Part shown: positions 9,438-16,297 of the stretch, piece by piece
Numbering within the stretch: the first letter of the stretch is position 1
Layout: every line of letters starts with the position of its first letter
From: CAZPKH01 sp964407165
Lineage (GTDB): Bacteria; Bacteroidota; Bacteroidia; Bacteroidales; Muribaculaceae
Assembly: GCA_964407165.1 (NCBI GenBank)
Contig: CAYOUJ010000021.1
Span: forward strand, 1-37,877
Direction: 5' to 3'
DNA: 37,877 bases
The notes under the pieces: model-generated
Databases searched by the model: none
What the model was told of the DNA's origin: nothing
The model's input: the letters and a program-made list of their open reading frames with translations, nothing else
Made by a program: the position numbers and the translations under genes

Positions 9438-9468
9438 GCTGCCCCGAAGGAACGCCCTTCGGGGCAGC
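9438..9468 (+). terminator. Terminator of the sus-like operon
   Basis: A perfect 13-bp GC-rich stem (9438-9450 with 9456-9468, loop AACGC) starts 21 bases after the SusF-like stop and is followed by a T-containing stretch. It abuts the -33 part of the next promoter. Confidence 0.8.
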
Positions 9469-9499
9469 TTGCATCTTACAAATCTTTTTCGTATCTTTG
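9469..9499 (+). promoter_or_regulatory. Promoter of the MNT/HEPN pair
   Basis: TTG at 9469, a 20-base spacer and TATCTTTG at 9492-9499 match the Bacteroidota promoter. The ATG is 7 bases after the box, so the mRNA would have almost no leader. Confidence 0.65.
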
Positions 9500-9506
9500 T
9501 ACCGTC

Positions 9507-9830
9507 ATGCAACGCACATCCTCCATAGCAAAGATTGGCCCCGCCATACACCGCGTGGCTCCGGAGGCCGAGGTCATCCTCTTCGGCTCCCAGGCCCGTG
9601 GCGATGCCCGTCCCGACTCCGACATCGACATCCTTATCCTCTGGGACACCGGCAGAGAGCGGCTGACATGGGAAGAGAAAAACCGCCTGATTGACCCCTT
9701 GACAGAGATTGAGATGCAAGATTTCGTGAGCATTAACGCTGTCATGTATTCCCGTTACCAGTGGGATCACCGACCTTGCGTCAACCCTTTCTACTTAAAT
9801 ATCCAACGCGAAGGTATAAAACTAACTTAA
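9507..9830 (+). CDS. Minimal nucleotidyltransferase (MNT) domain protein
   Basis: The 107-residue protein carries the polymerase-beta nucleotidyltransferase motif: GSQARG at 27-32 followed by SDIDI about 10 residues on, which provides the metal-binding Asp pair. This is the size and pattern of MNT proteins that pair with HEPN proteins. Characterised pairs act as toxin-antitoxin modules in which the MNT partner nucleotidylates the HEPN toxin; others have no known role. The HEPN gene starts 9 bases after this stop, so the two are co-transcribed. The start codon lies almost directly on the predicted transcription start. Family is sure; function as an antitoxin is inference. Confidence 0.85.
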   Translation: MQRTSSIAKIGPAIHRVAPEAEVILFGSQARGDARPDSDIDILILWDTGRERLTWEEKNRLIDPLTEIEMQDFVSINAVMYSRYQWDHRPCVNPFYLNIQREGIKLT

Positions 9831-9839
9831 CCATATATT

Positions 9840-10232
9840 ATGGAAGATCAAATACTACAAGATCTGATAAATTATAGAATTAATAGTGCGCATCGTGCCC
9901 TGATTGACTGCGCTACTATGATAGAAACGGGAGGCTACAACTGTGCCATCAACCGAGCCTACTACTCATGTTTCTATGTGCTTAATGCTTATTTTCTAAA
10001 GAAAGGTATAAGCACCAAAACCCACGATGGCATCAAGCAGATGCTTCATCTATATCTTGTGCGCAACGGTCTTGTGACCGTAGAGGAGGGTCGCACTTAT
10101 ACTCGTCTGCTTTCTGACCGAGTGAACTGCGATTACGATGATTACTTCGATAGTGGTGCTGAGGAGGCAGAAAGATACAGACAATTTGCTGAGGCTTTCA
10201 TCGCTAAAATTGAAAAACTTATCAAAGATTAA
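9840..10232 (+). CDS. HEPN domain protein, partner of the MNT protein
   Basis: The 130-residue, all-helical protein shows the HEPN core: INRAYYSCFYVLNAYF around residues 39-54, a conserved KTHDGI segment, and SDRVNCDYDDYF near 97-108. The classical RNase motif R-x(4-6)-H is not present: after Arg 99 the positions hold Asp/Tyr, as is common in this non-HepT HEPN subfamily. Ribonuclease activity is therefore doubtful. It follows the MNT gene by 9 bases. The coding sequence is visibly AT-richer than recA and susF on either side and uses A/T-ending codons, which suggests acquisition by transfer. No terminator was seen after it. Confidence 0.85.
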   Translation: MEDQILQDLINYRINSAHRALIDCATMIETGGYNCAINRAYYSCFYVLNAYFLKKGISTKTHDGIKQMLHLYLVRNGLVTVEEGRTYTRLLSDRVNCDYDDYFDSGAEEAERYRQFAEAFIAKIEKLIKD

Positions 10233-10267
10233 CACGGGTGGGCAGCCTTGTTGCACAGCCTGGGCGC

Positions 10268-10275
10268 TATCTTTG
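10268..10275 (+). promoter_or_regulatory. recA promoter -7 box
   Basis: TATCTTTG matches TAnnTTTG. A TTG lies 17 bases upstream, somewhat closer than usual. Transcription from here gives a leader of roughly 85 bases. Confidence 0.55.
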
Positions 10276-10297
10276 CAACGTAAATCAAGCGGCACCG

Positions 10298-10325
10298 TTA
10301 CCCGATTAACCGCTTACCCGATTAA
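10298..10325 (+). repeat. 12-bp direct repeat in the recA leader
   Basis: TTACCCGATTAA occurs at 10298-10309 and 10314-10325, 16 bp apart, downstream of the predicted transcription start. It could be a regulator site or simply a duplication; no known LexA-type box was recognised. Confidence 0.45.
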
Positions 10326-10341
10326 AAACCCAAAATCACAA

Positions 10342-10362
10342 ACTAAAAACTAAAAACTAAAT
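10342..10362 (+). repeat. 7-bp tandem repeat directly before recA
   Basis: Three units, ACTAAAA, ACTAAAA and ACTAAAT, end two bases before the recA ATG. There is no Shine-Dalgarno sequence; the A-rich unstructured repeat occupies the ribosome-binding region. Confidence 0.7.
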
Positions 10363-10364
10363 AT

Positions 10365-11507
10365 ATGGCAAAGACTACCAAGAAACCCCTGGATCCCCGC
10401 GAGGCCAAGCTTGCCGCGCTCAGCCAGGCCATGGACAAGATAGAGAAAGACTTCGGCCGCGGCTCCATCATGAAGCTCGGCGACCACTCCGTCGAAAACG
10501 TCGAGGTAATCCCCACCGGCTCCATAGGACTCAACCTTGCCCTCGGCGTCGGCGGATACCCCCGCGGCCGCATCATCGAGATCTACGGCCCCGAGTCCTC
10601 CGGCAAGACCACCCTCGCCATCCACGCCATCGCCGAGGCACAGAAGGCCGGCGGCATCGCCGCAATGATCGATGCCGAGCACGCCTTCGACCGCTTCTAC
10701 GCCGAAAACCTGGGCGTCGACGTCAACAACCTGCTCATCTCCCAGCCCGACAACGGCGAGCAGGCTCTTGAGATTGCCGAGCAGCTCATACGCTCCTCCG
10801 CCATCGACATCATAGTCATCGACTCCGTGGCAGCCCTAACACCCAAGAGCGAGATCGAGGGCGAGATGGGCGACCGCAACGTGGGCCTCCAGGCGCGCCT
10901 CATGTCGCAGGCCATGCGCAAGCTCACCGGCACTATCGCACGCACCAACACCACCTGCATCTTCATCAACCAGCTCCGCGACAAGATAGGCGGCGCACTC
11001 TTCGGCCCCACCGAGACAACCACCGGCGGCAACGCACTCAAGTTCTACTCCTCCGTCCGCATCGACATACGCCCCAGCAGCGCGCTGAAAAACGGCGACG
11101 AGATGTACGGACGCAAGACCAAGGTGAAGGTCGTAAAGAACAAGGTGGCGCCCCCCTTCCGCCGCTGCGAGTTCGACATACTCTTCGGTGAGGGCATCTG
11201 CAAGGCCGGCGAGATCCTCGACATGGGCGTTGACAACGGCATCATCCAGAAGAGCGGCTCGTGGTTCAGCTACGACGGCTCGAAGCTCGCCCAGGGCCGC
11301 GACGCCGCCATAAGCGTCATCAAGGACAACCCCGAGCTGGCCGACGAACTGGAGGCCAAAATCATGGCCGCCATCGCCGCCGCCGAAGACGGCAAGCCCA
11401 AGAAGGCCGCCAAGAAGGAGGAGAAGCCCGCCACCGACCTCGACACCGCCGACCTCGACGAACTCGACACCGAGATCCCCGACGACTTCCTCATGGAAGA
11501 AGACTAA
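10365..11507 (+). CDS. recA: Recombinase RecA
   Basis: The 380-residue protein aligns along its length with bacterial RecA. It has the N-terminal KIEKDFGRGSIMKLGD segment (residues 25-40), Walker A GPESSGKT at 75-82, the VIDSVAALTP strand with its Walker B region, the NQLRDKIGG segment and a disordered acidic, Lys-rich C-terminus (about 335-380). RecA forms filaments on single-stranded DNA, drives homologous recombination and promotes SOS-repressor cleavage. The ATG at 10365 gives the normal MAKTTKK start. The gene has its own promoter and leader with repeats. ribH follows after 83 bases of unusual repeat DNA. Confidence 0.98.
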   Translation: MAKTTKKPLDPREAKLAALSQAMDKIEKDFGRGSIMKLGDHSVENVEVIPTGSIGLNLALGVGGYPRGRIIEIYGPESSGKTTLAIHAIAEAQKAGGIAAMIDAEHAFDRFYAENLGVDVNNLLISQPDNGEQALEIAEQLIRSSAIDIIVIDSVAALTPKSEIEGEMGDRNVGLQARLMSQAMRKLTGTIARTNTTCIFINQLRDKIGGALFGPTETTTGGNALKFYSSVRIDIRPSSALKNGDEMYGRKTKVKVVKNKVAPPFRRCEFDILFGEGICKAGEILDMGVDNGIIQKSGSWFSYDGSKLAQGRDAAISVIKDNPELADELEAKIMAAIAAAEDGKPKKAAKKEEKPATDLDTADLDELDTEIPDDFLMEED

Positions 11508-11520
11508 TCCCCAAAATCAT

Positions 11521-11580
11521 CGACAATCATCGATAAAAATCGATAATTATCGATAATAATCGATTATCATCGACTCCAAC
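11521..11580 (+). repeat. 10-bp phased CGAT repeat between recA and ribH
   Basis: Six consecutive 10-base units all begin with CGAT or CGAC (positions 11521, 11531, 11541, 11551, 11561, 11571). The array contains two overlapping perfect palindromes, ATCGATAATTATCGAT at 11539-11554 and ATAATCGATTAT at 11556-11567. The exact helical-turn spacing places the same bases on one face of the DNA. It may be an operator array, bent DNA, or a slippage product that also acts as a hairpin after recA. Confidence 0.7.
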
Positions 11581-11590
11581 TCGACACCCC

Positions 11591-12070
11591 ATGTCACAAA
11601 ACATCCCCATATCCCCCGTCCCGGCCCTCGACGACGTCCGCGTCTCAGTCATCGCCGCCGAGTGGAACGCCGAGGTCACTGACCGTCTCCTCGCCTCCGC
11701 CGTCGACACCCTGCGCCGCTACGGGCTCACCTCCGAAGACATCGACGTCTTCCGCGTCCCAGGCACCATAGAGCTGACCTTTGCCGCATCCCAGGTCATC
11801 GAGGCCTCCATCGCCGACGCCGTCATCGTCATCGGCTGCGTCGAGCGCGGCGACACCCCCCACTTCGACTACGTCTGCCAGAGCGTCACCCAGGGCGTCA
11901 CCGCCCTCAACGCCGACTGCGACGTCCCCGTCATCTTCTGCGTCCTCACCGTCGACACCCATCAGCAGGCCCTCGACCGCTGCGGAGGCCCCGCCGGCGA
12001 CAAAGGCATCGAGGCCGCCGAAGCCGCCCTCAAGATGGTCGGCTTCAAGCGCCTCGTCGAGTCAATGTAA
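11591..12070 (+). CDS. ribH: 6,7-dimethyl-8-ribityllumazine synthase
   Basis: The 159-residue protein carries the lumazine synthase signatures: an EWN segment with Trp 25 for stacking on the substrate ring, VPGTIEL at 56-62, and GDTPHFDYV at 87-95 with the catalytic His 91. It condenses 5-amino-6-ribitylamino-uracil with 3,4-dihydroxy-2-butanone 4-phosphate in the penultimate step of riboflavin synthesis. Length is normal. It stands apart from other rib genes here. The start at 11591 follows the phased repeat by 10 bases. A perfect palindrome begins 16 bases after the stop codon. Confidence 0.96.
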   Translation: MSQNIPISPVPALDDVRVSVIAAEWNAEVTDRLLASAVDTLRRYGLTSEDIDVFRVPGTIELTFAASQVIEASIADAVIVIGCVERGDTPHFDYVCQSVTQGVTALNADCDVPVIFCVLTVDTHQQALDRCGGPAGDKGIEAAEAALKMVGFKRLVESM

Positions 12071-12086
12071 CTCGCTGTCATATCAC

Positions 12087-12140
12087 GCGAAGAAACAAAG
12101 GAATAAAAAGAAATTTCTTTTTATTCCTTTGTTTCTTCGC
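12087..12140 (+). terminator. Perfect 54-bp palindrome after ribH
   Basis: Bases 12087-12113 are the exact reverse complement of 12114-12140, with no spacer. The arm begins GCGAAGAAAC and is A-rich on the left, T-rich on the right, so the RNA would form a long hairpin with a U-rich descending strand. It probably terminates ribH transcription. Confidence 0.7.
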
Positions 12141-12189
12141 ATGATGGTCAGTGAAATTAGTTGTATATAGCCTCCACTTCATACATTTA

Positions 12190-12315
12190 ATTTTCAGGAC
12201 GGGTCACATTGTCAACCTTGTCAGGACGCATGTCAACCAACACAGGACAATTGTCAACTTTATCAGTAAAAACTGTCAACCATTTTCAGGACGGGTCAAT
12301 TTTCAGGACGGGTCA
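12190..12315 (+). repeat. 21-bp-period repeat array resembling an IS21-type end
   Basis: TGTCAAC occurs at 12210, 12231, 12252 and 12274 (steps 21, 21, 22), alternating with CAGGAC at 12195, 12222, 12243, 12287 and 12304. The 17-mer ATTTTCAGGACGGGTCA is present at 12190-12206 and twice in direct tandem at 12282-12298 and 12299-12315. Multiple spaced terminal repeats are typical of IS21-family ends, where IstA binds. No istA or istB gene is present, so this may be a solo end or relic. The rest of the gap 12141-12564 holds only the promoter and leader of the next operon. Confidence 0.5.
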
Positions 12316-12377
12316 AAATGAACCAATATGATTAACTAAGATTAACAAATGGGGGGGGTAAATTTAGCAAAATTTCG

Positions 12378-12385
12378 TAAATTTG
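12378..12385 (+). promoter_or_regulatory. Candidate -7 box of the SPFH operon
   Basis: TAAATTTG matches TAnnTTTG; no clear -33 element is seen 19-21 bases upstream. It would give a leader of about 175 bases before the ATG at 12565. Confidence 0.45.
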
Positions 12386-12391
12386 CCGTGT

Positions 12392-12441
12392 CTTTACCTC
12401 CCGGCGGCTTGCACACGGTCGCCGGACGACATGCTGTAAAG
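12392..12441 (+). other. Structured leader of the SPFH operon
   Basis: CTTTAC at 12392-12397 pairs with GTAAAG at 12436-12441 around an inner stem CCGGCG/CGCCGG (12401-12406 with 12420-12425). The nested hairpin lies at the predicted 5' end of the mRNA and could control its stability or translation. Confidence 0.35.
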
Positions 12442-12564
12442 TGTTTGTTCACCCTGCATGGGAGGATGACGTTTCCCGCGCTTTCCAGAGATGTCTCAGA
12501 CCATGAAACGAGTTCCACCCCGGGCCCAGGGAGACGATCCCGGATATCAAACCAACATTACCAA

Positions 12565-13734
12565 ATGACTTTAGCTGATTTTGAGAAGTTTGTAGATCTT
12601 ACCCTTGCCGACGGAGTCATCACGCCGCAGGAGCAGCAGGCTCTTGTCAAGCGGGCTGCAGAGCTTAACCTTTCGCCGGACGAGGTGCAGATTATCATCG
12701 AGGCGCGCGTGCATGAGATGAACCAACGCAAGGAGCAGCAGGCCAAGACGGCTGCAGCGCCGGCACCGGCGGCATCCAACAAGGCTGGCAACGTGCGCAA
12801 ATGTCCCGCCTGCGGCGCCCCTATAACGGGCACCAGCACATCGTGCCCCGAGTGTGGGCATGTGTTTACCGGCGTCGCCGCCGTAAGCAGCGCCACGCGC
12901 CTGTTTGAGATGATACAGGAGGCCCAGACCCGTGCGTCAAAGGCGCTCACCGAGCATGAGGCCCGTAAAAATCAGCGACTGGCTGACCTCGACGTAAAGC
13001 AGGCCGAGTCAACCAACCTACTCACCGAGAAGCAGAACGAGGGGGGCACGATGGCCAAGATAATGGCGTCGAAGACCAAGCAGCAGGCCGAGCGCGCCGC
13101 CCTGGCCCAGAAACACGCTCAGGAGCGACAGGATCTCGTGCGCGAGCTTGAGAGAAGCCGCGCCGCCCTGAGCAAGGACCTGATGGAGGAGAAGCGCCAA
13201 ATCATCAAGAACTTCCCGGTGCCCAACACCCGTGAGGATCTCATGGAGCTGCTGGCCATGGCCTCGTCGAACGCCTACGACAACGACGGCGTCATCGGCC
13301 CGGAGGAGGAGGTGTGGATACAGAAGACCGACCAGATCTATACCAAGATCAAGGCTGTGAGCAAAAACGACAAAGACCTTCTCGAGGAGGCCACAAACGT
13401 GGTGATCGGCCTGATGAGCCGTCTCCCCAACGCCTACAAGCACTTCACCTCCCTTCCCACAGGATATGAGTCCCGCATGGCCGAGCAGGTGAAAGCCGCC
13501 CGCGAGAACAAGAAGGAGATGAAGAAGGAGGCTCTGAGGGACTCGCTGATGGCCTACAAGACGTGGATCGTCGGCTCCGGCGCGGCCGTCTTGTTCGGAC
13601 TGCTCCTGATGCTCTGCGGCGCCGCTATTTTCGGATTCCTGATTTTTGTCGTCGGCCTTTGCGTGGGCGGCAAGATGATAAAGAAAGGCTACGACAACTA
13701 CAACGTCGAGAAGCGCAACATAGAGGCATACTGA
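12565..13734 (+). CDS. TerB-like/zinc-ribbon/coiled-coil membrane protein
   Basis: The 389-residue protein combines a short N-terminal helical segment like TerB domains (FEKFVDLTLADGVITPQE, about 1-50), an Ala/Pro linker, a zinc ribbon with CPAC at 80-83 and CPEC at 94-97, and a long charged coiled coil (about 105-215). A second TerB-like helical region around 230-300 contains DNDGVIGPEEEVWI, and two closely spaced membrane helices lie near 335-375. I start at the ATG at 12565; the frame is open 72 codons further up, but that part has no family resemblance and spans the predicted leader. The SPFH gene begins one base after its stop. The layout recalls zinc-ribbon membrane proteins encoded with SPFH proteins, as in Bacillus YdjG with YdjI. 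No function is proven. Confidence 0.75.
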   Translation: MTLADFEKFVDLTLADGVITPQEQQALVKRAAELNLSPDEVQIIIEARVHEMNQRKEQQAKTAAAPAPAASNKAGNVRKCPACGAPITGTSTSCPECGHVFTGVAAVSSATRLFEMIQEAQTRASKALTEHEARKNQRLADLDVKQAESTNLLTEKQNEGGTMAKIMASKTKQQAERAALAQKHAQERQDLVRELERSRAALSKDLMEEKRQIIKNFPVPNTREDLMELLAMASSNAYDNDGVIGPEEEVWIQKTDQIYTKIKAVSKNDKDLLEEATNVVIGLMSRLPNAYKHFTSLPTGYESRMAEQVKAARENKKEMKKEALRDSLMAYKTWIVGSGAAVLFGLLLMLCGAAIFGFLIFVVGLCVGGKMIKKGYDNYNVEKRNIEAY

Positions 13735-13735
13735 C

Positions 13736-15232
13736 ATGGGGATATTCGGAAAAGGCAAAGGCGGCGGCTTGATGAACGTCATCCGCTGCGACGAACAAGA
13801 ATATCTGGTGTGGAAGTGGCGCCCTGCCGGGCAGGACGCCAACACCACATCGCGTGAGAACGCCATACGCTGGGGCAGCTCGCTGCGCGTGAAAGACGGC
13901 GAGGTGGCCGTGTTTGTCTACAAGCAGAAAGCCGGCGCTATGCAGGAGTTTATCGAAGGACCCTTCGACGAGATCCTCAAGACTGCCAACCTCCCGATCA
14001 TATCCAAGATCGTGGGGATGGCTTACGGCGGCGAAAGCCCGTTCCAGGCCGATGTCTATTTCATCAACCTCGCGGGTATCATCCAGGTGAAGTTTGCCAT
14101 CCCATACTTCGATGTGCAGGACCCGCGCTTCCCCGATATGTCGGTGCCGGTGGCCACGGGTGGCACCATCTCGTTCAAGATTGACGACTACAAGGCTTTC
14201 ATCAAGGTCAACCGCCTGATCAACTTTACCCTCGACGACTTCAAAAATCAGATCAAAGACGCCGTGGTGCGCCGCGTCAAGGGCAACATCACCAACGTGC
14301 TCTACGCAATAAATCTGCCTTTAGTGCAGATCGAGCGCAACATAGAGGGGATCGGCGACGCTATCAAAGAGAAGCTGAAGGTCGACCTGGAGGACTTCGG
14401 CGTCACCCTGCGCCGCTTTGACCTCAGCCGCATAGAGCCTGACAAGGAGAGCGAGAACTGGCTCAAGCTCCAGCAAGTGACGGCCGAATTCTCGATGCGC
14501 TCCACGGCAACCAACCAGAATATTGCCATCGACACGGCCAACGCCCAGGCACAGGCAAACATACAGAACATCCACGACATGCAGGCCATCAACACGCAGA
14601 ACATGTCGGAAACGCTGCGCATACAGCGCGAGGAGATGCAGCGCGCCCAGCGCGCCCAGACCGAGCAGGCCGCATACGCGCAGAAACTGCAGAGCGAGCA
14701 GGCCAACATTGGCGCGTTCTCCGTCGGGCGCCAGGCCGACGTGCTTGCTGCCGCGGCCAACAATCTTGGCCAGATGGGCAACATGAACATGGGCTCGGGC
14801 AATGGCGGCTTCAATCCGGCCGGCATGATGACCGGCATGGCCGTCGGCGGCGCTGTCGGCCAGCAGATGGCCCAGATGATGGCGCAGATGAACAACGGCC
14901 AAATGGGCGGTGGCGCCGCGCCTACTCCCCCGCCGGCGCCTGCGGCACCCACACCGCCGCCCATGCCCGGACAGCTGAGCACCACCCCGGATTATTATCT
15001 TGCCGAGAACGGCCAACAAAGCGGGCCGTTCAGCGTGGCGCAGCTCAAGCAGCTCGTCGACGCCGGGAAGATGACCGCACAGTCGATGGTCTGGAAAAAC
15101 GGCATGCCCCAGTGGGCGCAAGCCGCACAGTTGTCAGAGCTGCAGGTGCTCTTCATGCCCGCCGGCTCCACCGCGGCCCCCGGCATGCCCCCCGTGCCCC
15201 CACCTCCCGCAGGAATGCCTCCAATGCCCTAA
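13736..15232 (+). CDS. SPFH/band-7 protein with C-terminal GYF_2 domain (YdjI/virion-core-like)
   Basis: The 498-residue protein has the SPFH domain of the YdjI/'virion core protein' family at about 15-260 (start NVIRCDEQEYLVWKW, core with FAIPYFDVQDPRF, and DFGVTLRRFDLSRIEP closing the domain). A Gln/Ala-rich coiled coil (about 265-345), a Gly/Met-rich stretch with GQQMAQMM, and a Pro-rich linker follow. A GYF_2 domain occupies about 418-467 (YYLAENGQQSGPF, then VWKNGMPQW), before a Pro/Met-rich tail. SPFH proteins oligomerise on membranes; GYF domains bind proline-rich peptides, and this protein carries both. It follows the zinc-ribbon gene by one base. Bacillus YdjI works with PspA in membrane stress; by analogy this may be a membrane scaffold. 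Confidence 0.85.
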   Translation: MGIFGKGKGGGLMNVIRCDEQEYLVWKWRPAGQDANTTSRENAIRWGSSLRVKDGEVAVFVYKQKAGAMQEFIEGPFDEILKTANLPIISKIVGMAYGGESPFQADVYFINLAGIIQVKFAIPYFDVQDPRFPDMSVPVATGGTISFKIDDYKAFIKVNRLINFTLDDFKNQIKDAVVRRVKGNITNVLYAINLPLVQIERNIEGIGDAIKEKLKVDLEDFGVTLRRFDLSRIEPDKESENWLKLQQVTAEFSMRSTATNQNIAIDTANAQAQANIQNIHDMQAINTQNMSETLRIQREEMQRAQRAQTEQAAYAQKLQSEQANIGAFSVGRQADVLAAAANNLGQMGNMNMGSGNGGFNPAGMMTGMAVGGAVGQQMAQMMAQMNNGQMGGGAAPTPPPAPAAPTPPPMPGQLSTTPDYYLAENGQQSGPFSVAQLKQLVDAGKMTAQSMVWKNGMPQWAQAAQLSELQVLFMPAGSTAAPGMPPVPPPPAGMPPMP

Positions 15233-15244
15233 AACATTAACATC

Positions 15245-15598
15245 ATGATAAACAATTTCAACGCCGTAGACCAGCTGGTAGAGTTCGGCCTGGGAATAGC
15301 CGTGGCACAGCAGATGGTCAAGATGATGAACACCACCATGGCCGGGGTCAACGCCCCCACGGTGAAAAATCCCTCTATCGACACATTCCGCATGCCCAAC
15401 CCAAACGGGCATCTTGTGCAACTCTATGTCGGCACCTCCGAGGGTGTGGCCGGGCCGTTTGACGAGAGCCAAATCTCCGCCCTGCTTGCAGCGCACAAAA
15501 TCACCGCCGACACCCTGGCATGGATGCCCGGCATGGAGACGTGGACGCAAGCCTCAAACATACCGTTGGTCAACAAATACATCCTTTTGCAGTCATGA
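15245..15598 (+). CDS. Small GYF_2-domain protein
   Basis: The 117-residue protein has an N-terminal helix with AVAQQMVKMM (about 19-28) and a C-terminal GYF_2 (DUF4339-like) domain at about 58-113 (QLYVGTSEGVAGPFDESQI and AWMPGMETW). Both parts mirror the tail of the preceding SPFH protein, which has GQQMAQMM before its own GYF domain, so it looks like a detached copy of that tail. It begins 12 bases after the SPFH gene, and its stop overlaps the next start (ATGA). It may cap or compete in the SPFH assembly; that is inference. Confidence 0.75.
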   Translation: MINNFNAVDQLVEFGLGIAVAQQMVKMMNTTMAGVNAPTVKNPSIDTFRMPNPNGHLVQLYVGTSEGVAGPFDESQISALLAAHKITADTLAWMPGMETWTQASNIPLVNKYILLQS

Positions 15599-15936
15599 GC
15601 CGCAACGCCACCTTCCCCGTCATCCTGATCATCGCGGGTGCCGCGCTTGCCTGGGTGGGATACACCCTCGGCGTGGCAGACCTCCAAAAATGGCTCCTGG
15701 CGGTAATCACTTTCGTGGAGTTTGCCGTGGCCGGCTGGGCGTCATACATCATAGCCCGGGCCGAAGACGGGCGCAACCGCGTCAACCTGCGCGTGGTGAC
15801 AATCCTGGTCATGACGGCCGCGCTGGTCATGAACTTCATCTTCTCTTTCTTCGCGTTCACGGCAGTGGCAATATGCGTCCCAAACATATTGCTCATGCTT
15901 ATACTGGTCGTATCAATGCTCAATATCAAATACTAA
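15595..15936 (+). CDS. Small four-helix membrane protein
   Basis: The 113-residue protein is mostly hydrophobic, with about four membrane helices (near 7-25, 33-52, 63-82 and 87-110) and a basic/acidic loop AEDGRNR between the second and third. I start at the ATG that overlaps the previous stop by four bases (ATGA), which implies translational coupling; a longer reading would overlap the GYF gene. I do not recognise a family. Its place within the SPFH operon suggests an integral partner of the complex. Confidence 0.65.
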   Translation: MSRNATFPVILIIAGAALAWVGYTLGVADLQKWLLAVITFVEFAVAGWASYIIARAEDGRNRVNLRVVTILVMTAALVMNFIFSFFAFTAVAICVPNILLMLILVVSMLNIKY

Positions 15937-15953
15937 TCAAAACCCATCAAATT

Positions 15954-16250
15954 ATGGATGCTCAAACGCCTGCAATCCCTGTTGCCCAGCCCAAGAAGAA
16001 GGCCGGCTGGTTCTTGGAACTCGTATTCTTACTGCTGGCAGTGGCCATCGATGTGTTCACCGTCATCACCGGCTTCAACAAGGGTCTCGAGACAGCGCTG
16101 TATGTCTGTCTGGCCCTGTGTGTGGTCTACTTCATCATAGTCATGTGCTCGGGGCGCCTGCGCCGCAACTCCTACATCAAGTGGCTGGCCTGGATCGGCC
16201 TGATTGATGCCGCTTACTGGATGTATGACATGTTTAGTGCCGCCGGCTGA
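15954..16250 (+). CDS. Small three-helix membrane protein
   Basis: The 98-residue protein has a short polar N-terminus (MDAQTPAIPVAQPKKK) and three probable membrane helices (about 18-37, 47-65 and 76-95). The N-terminal Pro-containing stretch could be a ligand for the GYF domains encoded upstream, but it lacks a clear PPG-type motif. It starts 17 bases after the previous gene and ends the operon, followed by strong hairpins. No family recognised. Confidence 0.65.
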   Translation: MDAQTPAIPVAQPKKKAGWFLELVFLLLAVAIDVFTVITGFNKGLETALYVCLALCVVYFIIVMCSGRLRRNSYIKWLAWIGLIDAAYWMYDMFSAAG

Positions 16251-16275
16251 TAACCCCATCCCAACGAGTGATAAT

Positions 16276-16290
16276 GAGGGCGCAGCCCTC
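16276..16290 (+). repeat. Short perfect hairpin GAGGGC-GCA-GCCCTC
   Basis: A 6-bp stem with a 3-base loop precedes the larger terminator stem by 7 bases. The two hairpins together look like a compact interspersed repeat. Confidence 0.5.
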
Positions 16291-16297
16291 AAAGATT

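Noticed and set aside
12190..12315. CRISPR array
   Set aside because: The repeats are 7-17 bases with only 4-14 base gaps and no unique spacers of constant length, and no cas genes are present.
12349..12564. 72-codon N-terminal extension of the zinc-ribbon protein at 12565
   Set aside because: It overlaps the candidate promoter and structured leader, has no protein-like pattern, and the domain begins exactly at the ATG at 12565.
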